DNA of 7,775 bases from an uncultured Eubacteriales bacterium (GTDB taxonomy: Bacteria; Bacillota; Clostridia; Oscillospirales; Oscillospiraceae): NCBI GenBank assembly GCA_900548625.1, contig URLO01000068.1, positions 1 through 7,775 of the forward strand. The letters run 5' to 3'. The notes under the pieces were generated by a model that was given only the letters and a program-made list of their open reading frames with translations, did not search any database and was not told the DNA's origin. Below are positions 1 through 6,480 of the stretch, piece by piece (position 1 is the first letter of the stretch; every line of letters starts with the position of its first letter). Made by a program: the position numbers and the translations under genes.

Positions 1-72
1 CTCCCCCCCTAACCCACTTATTTTTTGCCGGCCTCCGGCAAAATCCGTGTTGATTTCCCCTTTTGCACCGTA

Positions 73-96
73 GGGGCGGACGACCCTGTCCGCCCG
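73..96. repeat. GC-rich inverted repeat, possible dispersed intergenic element
   Basis: Arms GGGCGGAC (74-81) and GTCCGCCC (88-95) are perfect 8-bp inverted repeats around a 6-base loop (GACCCT). No T-tract follows on either strand, so this is not a good intrinsic terminator. From memory, very similar short GTAGGGGCGG...CCGCCCG units recur between genes in several GC-rich gut Firmicutes, so it may be one copy of a dispersed repeat family. That link is recollection, not something one window can show. Confidence 0.4.
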
Positions 97-174
97 CGGA
101 AAATGCCCGTTTTTGCGGAAATCCGATGCGAAATTGCAACATTTTGAAGTGCCTCGCAAAGCGCCGGATTTTGC

Positions 175-213
175 AGGCACAAACGCCCCACCGCACTCAT
201 CGCGGCAGGGCGT
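175..213 (-). terminator. Probable terminator of the rhomboid-like gene
   Basis: Read on the minus strand, 22 bases after the stop codon at 235, arms 213-202 and 194-183 form a 12-bp stem (10 Watson-Crick plus two G-T pairs) with a 7-base loop. The following tract is only TTTGTG, so termination may be weak or need help. Its position directly behind the minus-strand gene supports the assignment. Confidence 0.5.
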
Positions 214-234
214 CTTGTCCGTCGGGACACACAC

Positions 235-1113
235 TCACTGGATGTGCGTGTGGTTGTTGATGTGGTCGATGCAATAGCAGTAATAGCCCTTGCACTTGGA
301 GCAGTAGCGGAACTCCAGATTCGGATACTCCGTGTCCGTCCGTCCACAGACCGTACACTTGTGGCGGTAGGGGCGCTCGCCGGATTTGCTCTGATAGGCA
401 CCGGCCCAGTTGGGATTCGGGCGGGCGCGGGTCTGCTTCGGGCGGCTCGGGCGGCGCCACGACTGCGGAAACAGGTTCTGAATGTCTCTGCCGAAGAACA
501 GGAAATAGTTTGCCAGCGGCACCAGCGGAAGGACCCAGCGGAAGGCCAGAAGGCCGCCGCCCAGCATACTCAGCACCACGTCCAGCGCCTCGACCGCCAG
601 ATAGAACCACGCCAGATACTTGAATTTGATCGGGATGATGAACATGAGCAGAACGCGCGCGTCCGGCTCGATGGTCGCGACCGCGAGGAACAGGCTCAGG
701 TTGAGCGCCGACGAGCTGACGCCCACGCCGAGCAGCATCGCCGCGATGTCCGTCAGCACAAGGCCCGTCAGATAGTACAAATTGAAACGGAAGCTGCCCC
801 AATAGCTCTCAAGGATGCGCCCGAACTGATAATAGCAGAACAGGCTGACGAGCCCGAGCAGCGGCCCCGCGAACGAGCCGGTCGATACATCGACCATATA
901 GGTCAGAATGTAGGTGACGAGCCGCCAGACCTGCCCCTTCAAAATGGCGGCAGGGCTGAAGCGCAGCAGCGCATAGACCACATTGCTCGGGTCGATGATC
1001 GACAGCAGATAGACCGCGACGTTCGCGATGCCAATGTACATCATCAGATTCGGGATGCCCTTGTTCCTGTTTCTCAGGAAGAAGCGCTCCATTTTTTTGC
1101 GAAAGTTCTCCAT
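235..1113 (-). CDS. Rhomboid-fold membrane protein, non-catalytic, with C-terminal zinc ribbon
   Basis: The protein has 292 residues. A basic N-terminus (1-19) precedes about six hydrophobic segments (roughly 22-40, 60-75, 80-95, 111-130, 135-162, 165-207), in the order and spacing of rhomboid/derlin-type proteins. Rhomboid proteases need a GxSG serine and a histidine in a later helix. Here the corresponding stretch reads GVGVSSSALN (129-138), and there is no histidine at all before residue 251, so it cannot use the Ser-His dyad and is best called a pseudoprotease. After an Arg/Pro-rich linker (219-250) comes a cytosolic-type zinc-ribbon tail with Cys253/256, Cys271/274, then Cys279/281 and His284/288/290. 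Such proteins may bind membrane substrates or partners, but the role is unknown. The start is ATG at 1113 with a GGGGG stretch upstream in the ribosome-binding position. The gene stands alone, divergent from metK. Fold assignment is fairly safe; function is not. Confidence 0.8.
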   Translation of the reverse strand: MENFRKKMERFFLRNRNKGIPNLMMYIGIANVAVYLLSIIDPSNVVYALLRFSPAAILKGQVWRLVTYILTYMVDVSTGSFAGPLLGLVSLFCYYQFGRILESYWGSFRFNLYYLTGLVLTDIAAMLLGVGVSSSALNLSLFLAVATIEPDARVLLMFIIPIKFKYLAWFYLAVEALDVVLSMLGGGLLAFRWVLPLVPLANYFLFFGRDIQNLFPQSWRRPSRPKQTRARPNPNWAGAYQSKSGERPYRHKCTVCGRTDTEYPNLEFRYCSKCKGYYCYCIDHINNHTHIQ

Positions 1114-1142
1114 TTTGAATACCCCCGGTGTTTCGTCCTTTT

Positions 1143-1171
1143 ATCATATCGAAAGCGGCCTGCAAAGTCTA
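1143..1171 (-). promoter_or_regulatory. Candidate promoter of the rhomboid-like gene
   Basis: On the minus strand a TAGACT hexamer (1171-1166, four of six consensus bases) is followed after 17 bp by TATGAT (1148-1143, five of six). This would start a transcript about 23 bases before the ATG at 1113. The -35 is imperfect, so this is a reasonable but unproven call. Confidence 0.45.
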
Positions 1172-1236
1172 CAGATATTTTGTGAATTCTATCCCAAGTA
1201 TGGACAAAACTCCCGCAAAAATACACATTTGCCCTC

Positions 1237-1266
1237 TTGACAAGCGCCCTCTGTGTCCTATATAAT
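1237..1266 (+). promoter_or_regulatory. Consensus sigma-A promoter of metK
   Basis: TTGACA (1237-1242) and TATAAT (1261-1266) both match the vegetative consensus perfectly, with an 18-bp spacer. Transcription should begin near 1273, about 30 bases ahead of the riboswitch and 200 ahead of the metK start codon. A full-consensus promoter upstream of a terminator-type riboswitch fits a design of constant strong initiation with control exerted on the nascent RNA. Confidence 0.88.
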
Positions 1267-1303
1267 ACACGAAGGTCTGTAATGGCCGCCGCAACTGAAT
1301 ACC

Positions 1304-1396
1304 CCTTATCAAGAGCGACTGAGGGAACGGCCCTATGAAGTCCGGCAACCTGCGTGTGCAAGGTGCCAAATCCGGCGAAGTGATCGAAAGATGAGG
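1304..1396 (+). ncRNA. SAM-I (S-box) riboswitch aptamer
   Basis: The S-box signature elements appear in order: CTTATCAAGAG (1305-1315), GAGGGA...CGGCCCTATGAA, then the CCGGCAACC block, AAGGTGCCAAATCC, and GAAAGATGAGG at the 3' end. P1 closes the aptamer by pairing CCTTATC (1304-1310) with GATGAGG (1390-1396), and P3 pairs the GGCAACCT and AGGTGCC halves. The aptamer binds S-adenosylmethionine. It lies between a consensus promoter and an intrinsic terminator upstream of SAM synthetase, so SAM binding should stabilise P1 and permit termination. I could not trace the competing antiterminator pairing with confidence. Confidence 0.95.
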
Positions 1397-1410
1397 AAAT
1401 CGAAATCTCG

Positions 1411-1440
1411 TGCGCTTTGCCTTCCGCAAAGCGCATTTTT
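1411..1440 (+). terminator. Riboswitch expression-platform terminator
   Basis: TGCGCTTTGC (1411-1420) and GCAAAGCGCA (1426-1435) form a perfect 10-bp stem with a 5-base loop, immediately followed by five T residues (1436-1440). It lies 14 bases after riboswitch P1 and 31 bases before the metK start, as expected for SAM-dependent premature termination of the metK transcript. Confidence 0.9.
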
Positions 1441-1471
1441 CATTTCCCAACGCGAAAGGAGAACCTATTTT

Positions 1472-2638
<1,167 letters not shown>

Positions 2639-2666
2639 GCGCCGCAAAGCCTCTGACACACAAAAT

Positions 2667-2699
2667 GCCCGCCGCGGAATCTGACGTTTCGCGGCGGGC
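2667..2699. terminator. Bidirectional terminator between metK and nrdD
   Basis: GCCCGCCGCG (2667-2676) and CGCGGCGGGC (2690-2699) are a perfect 10-bp inverted repeat, extendable to 13 pairs including one G-T pair, with a 7-base loop. On the plus strand it is followed by TAATTTATATTT, and on the minus strand by ATTTTGTGTG. It sits between the converging stop codons of metK (2638) and nrdD (2718) and should serve both. Confidence 0.88.
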
Positions 2700-2717
2700 G
2701 TAATTTATATTTCCTGC

Positions 2718-4943
2718 TTACAGATGCAGCACGCGGTCGCGGATCTCCTGCGTCCGGCCCTGATTCCAGTACTGCGTGCCGATGTAGCCGCAGGTCCTGC
2801 GGGCGACGTTCATCTTCGACTGGTCGGTGTTGCCGCACTGCGGGCATGTCCAGACGAGCTTGCCGTCTGCGTCCTCCCTGATCTCGATCTCGCCGTCAAA
2901 GCCGCAGACCTGGCAGTAGTCGGACTTGGTGTTCAGCTCGGCGTACATGATGTGCTCATAGATGAACTTCATGACCTCCAGCACCGCGTCCAGATTCTGC
3001 TGCATGTTCGGCACCTCGACATAGCTGATCGCGCCGCCGGGGGAGAGGGCCTGGAACTGCGACTCGAAGGCCAACTTGTCGAAGGCGTTGATATGCTCGG
3101 TCACGTGGATATGGTAGGAATTTGTGATATAGTTCTTGTCCGTAATGCCCTCGACAAGGCCGAAGCGCTTTTGCAGGCACTTGGCGAACTTGTACGTCGT
3201 GGATTCCAGCGGCGTGCCGTAGAGCGAGAAGTCGATGTCGGTCTTTTCCTTCCAGCGCTTGCAGGCGTCGTTCATGTGCTGCATGATCTCCAGCGCGAAC
3301 GGCGTGGCAGCGGGGTCGGTGTGCGACTTGCCGGTCATGTACTTGACGCACTCATACAGGCCTGCGTAGCCAAGCGAAATGGTCGAGTAGCCGCCATAGA
3401 GAAGCTTGTCGATCGGCTCGCCCTTTTTGAGCCGCGCCAGCGCGCCGTACTGCCAGAGAATCGGCGCTGCATCGGAGAGCGTGCCCTTGAGACGGTTGTG
3501 ACGGCACATGAGCGCCTGATAGCAGAGCGCGAGGCGCTCGTCAAAGATCTGCCAGAACTTGTCCAGCGCGCCGCCGGAGGAGAGCGCCACATCGACCAGA
3601 TTGATGGTCACGACGCCCTGATTGAAGCGGCCGTAATACTTGGGCTTGCCCGGTTCGTAATTGCCCGCGTTTGCGATGTTGTCCCAGCCTGTGCCGGAGC
3701 GGTCGGGCGTCAGGAAGCTGCGGCAGCCCATGCAGGTGTACACGTCGCCATGGCCCGGCGTTTCACCCTTTGAAAGCTTCAGCTCCCGCATTTTCTTCTC
3801 GGAAATGTAGTCCGGCACCATGCGCTTGGCGGTGCAGCGGGCGGCGAGCTTCGTCAGCTCCCAATAGGGGCTGTCTTCGGTGATGTTGTCCTCCTCCAGC
3901 ACATAGATGAGCTTCGGGAAGGCCGGCGTGATCCACACGCCCTTTTCGTTCTTGACGCCCTCGATGCGCTGGCGGAGCGTTTCCTCGATGATGATGGCAA
4001 GATCCTTGCGGTCCTGCTCGCTGCGGGCCTCGCCGAGGTACATAAAGACCGTGATGAACGGCGCCTGGCCGTTGGTGGTCATGAGCGTGACGACCTGATA
4101 CTGGATGGTCTGGACGCCGCGGCGGATCTCGTCGCGCAGGCGCGTCTCGACGACCTTCGAGATCGCCTCCTCCGAGGGCTGCACGCCGAAGGCCTTGATC
4201 TCCTCCTGCACGGCGCGGCGGATCTTCTGACGGGAGATGTCCACGAACGGCGCCAGATGCGTCAGGGAGATCGACTGGCCGCCGTACTGGTTCGAGGCGA
4301 TCTGCGCGATGATCTGCGTAGCGATGTTGCACGCCGTGGAGAAGCTGTGCGGCTTTTCGATCAGCGTACCGGAGATGACGGTGCCGTTTTGCAGCATGTC
4401 CTCGAGATTTACGAGGTCGCAGTTGTGCATGTGCTGGGCGAAATAGTCGGCGTCATGGAAATGGATGATGCCGGCGTTGTGCGCCTCAATGATCTCGCGC
4501 GGCAGCAGCATTCTGGCAGTGAGATCCTTCGACACCTCGCCCGCCATATAGTCGCGCTGGACAGCGTTGACGGTGGGGTTCTTGTTGGAGTTCTCCTGCT
4601 TGACCTCCTCGTTGTTCGACTCGATCAGCGACAGGATCTTGTCGTCGGTGGTGTTGGACTTGCGCACAAGCGTGCGGGTGTAGCGGTAGGTGATATACTC
4701 CTTGGCGACCTCGTATGCCCCGTGCGCCATGATCTGATGCTCGACCAGATCCTGGATCTCCTCGACGTTCAGCGCACGGTTCATCGTGGTGCAGCTGTTT
4801 TCCACGCTCTCGGCGATGCGGCGGATCTGCATGGGACTCAGACGGTGATCCGCGGCGACGACGTTGTTGGCCTTCGTCACGGCGGAAATGATCTTCATAA
4901 TATCAAACGACACCTCAGAGCCGTTTCGCTTGATGATCTTCAT
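2718..4943 (-). CDS. nrdD: Anaerobic (class III) ribonucleoside-triphosphate reductase
   Basis: This oxygen-sensitive glycyl-radical enzyme reduces ribonucleoside triphosphates to deoxy forms for DNA synthesis without oxygen. The 741 residues show an N-terminal ATP-cone (about 1-95, beginning MKIIKRNGSEVSFD) for allosteric activity control, then the ten-stranded barrel core. The MGCRSFL stretch carries Cys407, the expected active-site thiyl cysteine. A C-terminal zinc site has Cys677/680 and Cys700/703, followed by the glycyl-radical loop RRTCGYIG with Gly719, aligned with Gly681 of the E. coli enzyme. All key residues appear intact. The ATG at 4943 is preferred over an upstream in-frame GTG at 4976, because a clear GAGGAG lies 9 bases before it and NrdD proteins normally start MKIIKR or similar. 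The radical-SAM activase NrdG, commonly encoded just downstream, is absent; a terminator and metK follow. NrdR-box-like sites lie around its promoter. Confidence 0.97.
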   Translation of the reverse strand: MKIIKRNGSEVSFDIMKIISAVTKANNVVAADHRLSPMQIRRIAESVENSCTTMNRALNVEEIQDLVEHQIMAHGAYEVAKEYITYRYTRTLVRKSNTTDDKILSLIESNNEEVKQENSNKNPTVNAVQRDYMAGEVSKDLTARMLLPREIIEAHNAGIIHFHDADYFAQHMHNCDLVNLEDMLQNGTVISGTLIEKPHSFSTACNIATQIIAQIASNQYGGQSISLTHLAPFVDISRQKIRRAVQEEIKAFGVQPSEEAISKVVETRLRDEIRRGVQTIQYQVVTLMTTNGQAPFITVFMYLGEARSEQDRKDLAIIIEETLRQRIEGVKNEKGVWITPAFPKLIYVLEEDNITEDSPYWELTKLAARCTAKRMVPDYISEKKMRELKLSKGETPGHGDVYTCMGCRSFLTPDRSGTGWDNIANAGNYEPGKPKYYGRFNQGVVTINLVDVALSSGGALDKFWQIFDERLALCYQALMCRHNRLKGTLSDAAPILWQYGALARLKKGEPIDKLLYGGYSTISLGYAGLYECVKYMTGKSHTDPAATPFALEIMQHMNDACKRWKEKTDIDFSLYGTPLESTTYKFAKCLQKRFGLVEGITDKNYITNSYHIHVTEHINAFDKLAFESQFQALSPGGAISYVEVPNMQQNLDAVLEVMKFIYEHIMYAELNTKSDYCQVCGFDGEIEIREDADGKLVWTCPQCGNTDQSKMNVARRTCGYIGTQYWNQGRTQEIRDRVLHL

Positions 4944-5001
4944 GGTGGCTTGCTCCTCTCTTTTCTGCTTTTTCACTCTATTTTTCGGGTGTTATCGGCT
5001 T

Positions 5002-5022
5002 GCAGGATGACGGATATCCTGC
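5002..5022 (-). other. Small hairpin in the nrdD leader
   Basis: GCAGGAT (5002-5008) and ATCCTGC (5016-5022) form a perfect 7-bp stem with a 7-base loop, which contains the start of a GGATATCC palindrome. It lies in the untranslated leader of nrdD, 59-79 bases before the ATG. No T-tract follows, so it is not a terminator. Its role is unknown. Confidence 0.4.
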
Positions 5023-5026
5023 GTCA

Positions 5027-5042
5027 AAACTAAATATTGCAT
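5027..5042. promoter_or_regulatory. Degenerate NrdR box in nrdD leader
   Basis: This 16-mer agrees with the published NrdR box pattern (acaCwAtATaTwGtgt) at 12 of 16 positions by my count. Its centre lies 33 bp from the strong box at 5060-5075. NrdR boxes typically come as pairs of one good and one poorer site roughly three helical turns (31-32 bp) apart, so this is a plausible partner, with slightly long spacing. Confidence 0.5.
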
Positions 5043-5048
5043 GCTTTG

Positions 5049-5092
5049 CTGCACGGCGACCACAATATATTGTGCCGCCGAGCGCCGTGCAG
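5049..5092 (-). other. Inverted repeat enclosing the NrdR box, 5'-end hairpin of nrdD mRNA
   Basis: CTGCACGGCG (5049-5058) and CGCCGTGCAG (5083-5092) are perfect 10-bp arms that flank the 14-bp box palindrome, separated from it by 2 and 8 bases. In the minus-strand transcript, which should begin near 5090, this makes a long stem at the extreme 5' end of the RNA. It could stabilise the mRNA, or simply extrude from DNA around the operator; the sequence cannot tell which. Confidence 0.6.
5060..5075. promoter_or_regulatory. NrdR box downstream of the nrdD transcription start
   Basis: The 14-bp perfect palindrome CACAATATATTGTG (5061-5074) matches the core of the NrdR operator. NrdR is the zinc-finger/ATP-cone repressor of bacterial ribonucleotide reductase genes. 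Relative to the predicted nrdD start near 5090, the site covers about +16 to +31, where bound repressor would block promoter clearance. The same core recurs at 5166-5179. The presence of nrdR elsewhere in the genome is assumed, not seen. Confidence 0.85.
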
Positions 5093-5096
5093 TGCT

Positions 5097-5125
5097 AATA
5101 TACCCGAAAAGGGAGCGTATGTCAA
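5097..5125 (-). promoter_or_regulatory. nrdD promoter
   Basis: On the minus strand TTGACA (5125-5120) is followed after exactly 17 bp by TATATT (5102-5097, five of six). The transcript should start near 5090, leaving a leader of about 147 bases before the ATG at 4943. The promoter sits between the two strong NrdR-type boxes, whose centres are 23 and 82 bases from the predicted start. Confidence 0.8.
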
Positions 5126-5133
5126 GGACAAGT

Positions 5134-5149
5134 TTCCGGTATTTAGTAC
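5134..5149. promoter_or_regulatory. Possible weak NrdR half-site upstream of nrdD -35
   Basis: Only about 8 of 16 positions match the NrdR box, mostly in the right half (TATTTAGT). Its centre is 31 bp from the strong upstream box centre, the usual pair spacing. On sequence alone it would be ignored; the spacing is the reason to list it. Confidence 0.25.
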
Positions 5150-5153
5150 GCGA

Positions 5154-5191
5154 TGCAACGTGAAACACAATATATTGTGTTTCACGTTGCA
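5154..5191. promoter_or_regulatory. 38-bp perfect palindrome centred on an NrdR box
   Basis: Bases 5154-5172 are the exact reverse complement of 5173-5191. The inner 16 bases (5165-5180, ACACAATATATTGTGT) match the NrdR consensus at every position. The outer arms add GTGAAA/TTTCAC and GCAACGT-type extensions that the known operator does not require. The site lies between divergent promoters, at about -63 to -101 of nrdD and -58 to -95 of the plus-strand membrane protein gene. Its centre is exactly 105 bp, ten helical turns, from the centre of the box at 5060-5075, so DNA looping around the nrdD promoter is geometrically possible. Confidence 0.85.
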
Positions 5192-5214
5192 CAGACACAA
5201 AAAGCGCATTTCGC

Positions 5215-5242
5215 TTGACAATACTGGAAAGTCTGTTAGAAT
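5215..5242 (+). promoter_or_regulatory. Promoter of the PTS EIIC-like gene
   Basis: TTGACA (5215-5220) and TAGAAT (5237-5242, five of six) are separated by 16 bp. Transcription should start near 5249, giving a leader of about 100 bases. The 38-bp palindrome ends 23 bp upstream of the -35, so a protein bound there could also influence this promoter. Confidence 0.75.
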
Positions 5243-5263
5243 AGCCCCAGACATTTACCAAAC

Positions 5264-5326
5264 GCAGCGCCGCGCCATTTCAGAAGCCATCCGCCCGGAC
5301 GCGCAGATGTGATCGTGCGGCGCTGC
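5264..5326 (+). other. Structured leader hairpin before the PTS EIIC-like gene
   Basis: GCAGCGCCGC (5264-5273) and GCGGCGCTGC (5317-5326) are perfect 10-bp arms, extendable by two pairs (one G-T), enclosing about 39 bases. The 3' arm ends 12 bases before the AGGAGG ribosome binding site. I do not recognise a known riboswitch class. It could be a translation-control or RNA-protection element, or just a long-range stem in GC-rich leader RNA. Confidence 0.5.
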
Positions 5327-5351
5327 CAAAACGAAAAAAGGAGGAACGGAA

Positions 5352-6431
5352 ATGGGAAAAGTCAAGGCATTTTTGAAGCGGAAGAACATTGAGATCTCCG
5401 CGAAGCGCTACGGCATCGACGCGCTCGGCGCGATGGCGCAGGGTCTGTTCTGCTCGCTGCTGATCGGCACGATCATCAAGACGCTCGGCGCGCAGCTTCA
5501 CGTACAGCTGCTCATCGACGTGGGCAGCTACGCGATGGCCGTCTCCGGCCCGGCGATGGCGGTCGCCATCGGCTACGCGCTGAAGGCGGACGCGATGGTG
5601 CTGTTCTCTCTGGCGGCTGTCGGCTGGGCAGCCAACGCCGAGGGCGACGCAGGCGGCCCGCTGGCGGTACTGCTCATTGCGATCGTCGCAGCGGAGTGCG
5701 GCAAGGCCGTCAGCAAGGAAACCAAGATCGACATTCTGGTGACGCCCGCGGTGACGATCCTCGTCGGCGTGGTGCTGGCGAAGTGGATCGCGCCGCCCAT
5801 CGGCACGGCGGCAGGCGCGTTCGGCAAGCTGATCCAGACCGCGATGGCGCTTCAGCCGTTCTGGATGGGCATTGCGGTCTCGGTTCTGGTCGGCATTGCG
5901 CTGACGCTGCCGATCTCGTCGGCGGCGATCTGTCAGGTGCTCCGTCTCACAGGTCTGGCAGGCGGCGCAGCCGTCGCGGGCTGCTGTGCGAACATGGTCG
6001 GCTTTGCCGTCCTGTCCTTCCGCGAAAACCGCTGGGGCGGCCTTGTGGCGCAGGGTCTGGGCACCTCGATGCTCCAGATGGGCAACATCGTCCGCAACCC
6101 GCGCATCTGGCTGCCGGCGATCCTGAGCTCGGCGATCACCGGCCCGCTCGCAACGTGCGTGTTCCGGCTTCAGATGAACGGCGCGCCCATCAACTCCGGC
6201 ATGGGCACCTGCGGCCTGTGCGGCCAGATCGGTGTCATCACCGGCTGGTTCGGCCCGAGTGAGGAGGCCATCGCCAACGGCGCGGTCGCCATGGCTCCGG
6301 CTGCAATGGACTGGATCGGCCTTGCGCTCATCTGCTTCGTCCTTCCGGCGGTGCTGACGTGGCTGTTCGGCCTGTTCTTCCGGAAGATCGGCTGGATCCG
6401 CGAGGGCGACCTCAAGCTGCAGCTCAAGTAA
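5352..6431 (+). CDS. PTS EIIC-like membrane transporter (PTS_EIIC_2 type)
   Basis: This 359-residue integral membrane protein has about eight to ten hydrophobic segments between residues 25 and 345. It begins with a basic amphipathic stretch and YGIDALGAMAQGLFCSLLIG, an opening typical of the PTS_EIIC_2 family. Other family-like features are a GDAGGP loop (98-103), the E-x-GK-x-VS-x-x-TK-x-DI block (115-127), and the conserved Asn/Gly-rich loop NGAPINSGMGTCGLCGQIG near 276-294. True EIIC proteins move a sugar across the membrane while a cognate EIIB phosphorylates it. No EIIA or EIIB gene is present here, so substrate and even phosphotransferase coupling are unknown. The ATG at 5352 has AGGAGG 7 bases upstream (5339-5344). 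The gene has its own promoter and structured leader, is divergent from nrdD, and ends just before a 36-bp palindrome. Family is fairly secure; substrate is not. Confidence 0.82.
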   Translation: MGKVKAFLKRKNIEISAKRYGIDALGAMAQGLFCSLLIGTIIKTLGAQLHVQLLIDVGSYAMAVSGPAMAVAIGYALKADAMVLFSLAAVGWAANAEGDAGGPLAVLLIAIVAAECGKAVSKETKIDILVTPAVTILVGVVLAKWIAPPIGTAAGAFGKLIQTAMALQPFWMGIAVSVLVGIALTLPISSAAICQVLRLTGLAGGAAVAGCCANMVGFAVLSFRENRWGGLVAQGLGTSMLQMGNIVRNPRIWLPAILSSAITGPLATCVFRLQMNGAPINSGMGTCGLCGQIGVITGWFGPSEEAIANGAVAMAPAAMDWIGLALICFVLPAVLTWLFGLFFRKIGWIREGDLKLQLK

Positions 6432-6444
6432 TTGCATATCATGC

Positions 6445-6480
6445 AGCCGGGTCTGTGAAGCATGCTTCACAGACCCGGCT
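6445..6480. terminator. 36-bp perfect palindrome, probable transcription terminator
   Basis: Bases 6445-6462 are the exact reverse complement of 6463-6480, so RNA from either strand can form a very strong 16-17 bp hairpin. It starts 13 bases after the stop of the EIIC-like gene and lies at the end of the converging RHS remnant, the usual site of a shared terminator. Neither side has a proper T-tract (the plus side reads TGCGCTTGTC), so it may act as an RNA 3'-end stabiliser rather than an efficient intrinsic terminator. Confidence 0.6.

Larger units (their letters stand above)
1..234. other. Non-coding left edge
   Basis: No convincing gene was found here. The open frames crossing it are low-complexity Arg/Ala/Thr-rich translations of GC-rich DNA without recognisable motifs or ribosome binding sites. 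Besides the repeat at 73-96 and the hairpin at 183-213, there is a small perfect inverted repeat (23-31 with 35-43, 3-base loop). Its T residues lie 5' and its A residues 3' of the stem on both strands, the opposite of a terminator. Confidence 0.6.

Noticed and set aside
23..43. Small perfect inverted repeat as a terminator
   Set aside because: T residues precede and A residues follow the stem on both strands, the reverse of an intrinsic terminator.
244..1185. Long plus-strand open frame opposite the rhomboid-like gene
   Set aside because: Arg/Ala/Glu/Gln-rich shadow translation of GC-rich DNA without motifs; the opposite strand encodes a coherent membrane protein.
1391..1471. N-terminal extension of metK from the in-frame ATG at 1391
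   Set aside because: That ATG is the conserved GATGAGG of riboswitch P1 and the extension would read through the terminator stem. The ATG at 1472 has an AGGAG and gives the family's normal N-terminus.
4944..4976. Upstream GTG start of nrdD at 4976
   Set aside because: It would translate through the strong GAGGAG that serves the ATG at 4943, and NrdD proteins normally start at the MKIIKRNG block.
5178..5193. Resemblance to a parS centromere site (13 of 16 bases of TGTTTCACGTGAAACA)
   Set aside because: The right half is degenerate in three adjacent positions, the location is an nrdD operator, and the similarity comes from the outer arm of the NrdR palindrome. It is probably chance, though ParB binding data could check it.
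5037..5312. Small open frames on both strands in the nrdD / EIIC-like intergenic region
   Set aside because: They run through promoters, operators and palindromes and lack ribosome binding sites. The repeated NILCFTLHR-type peptides simply reflect the palindrome read on both strands.
5280..6470. 396-residue minus-strand frame across the EIIC-like gene
   Set aside because: Highly biased Arg/Asp/His composition and no family resemblance; the plus strand encodes a coherent transporter.
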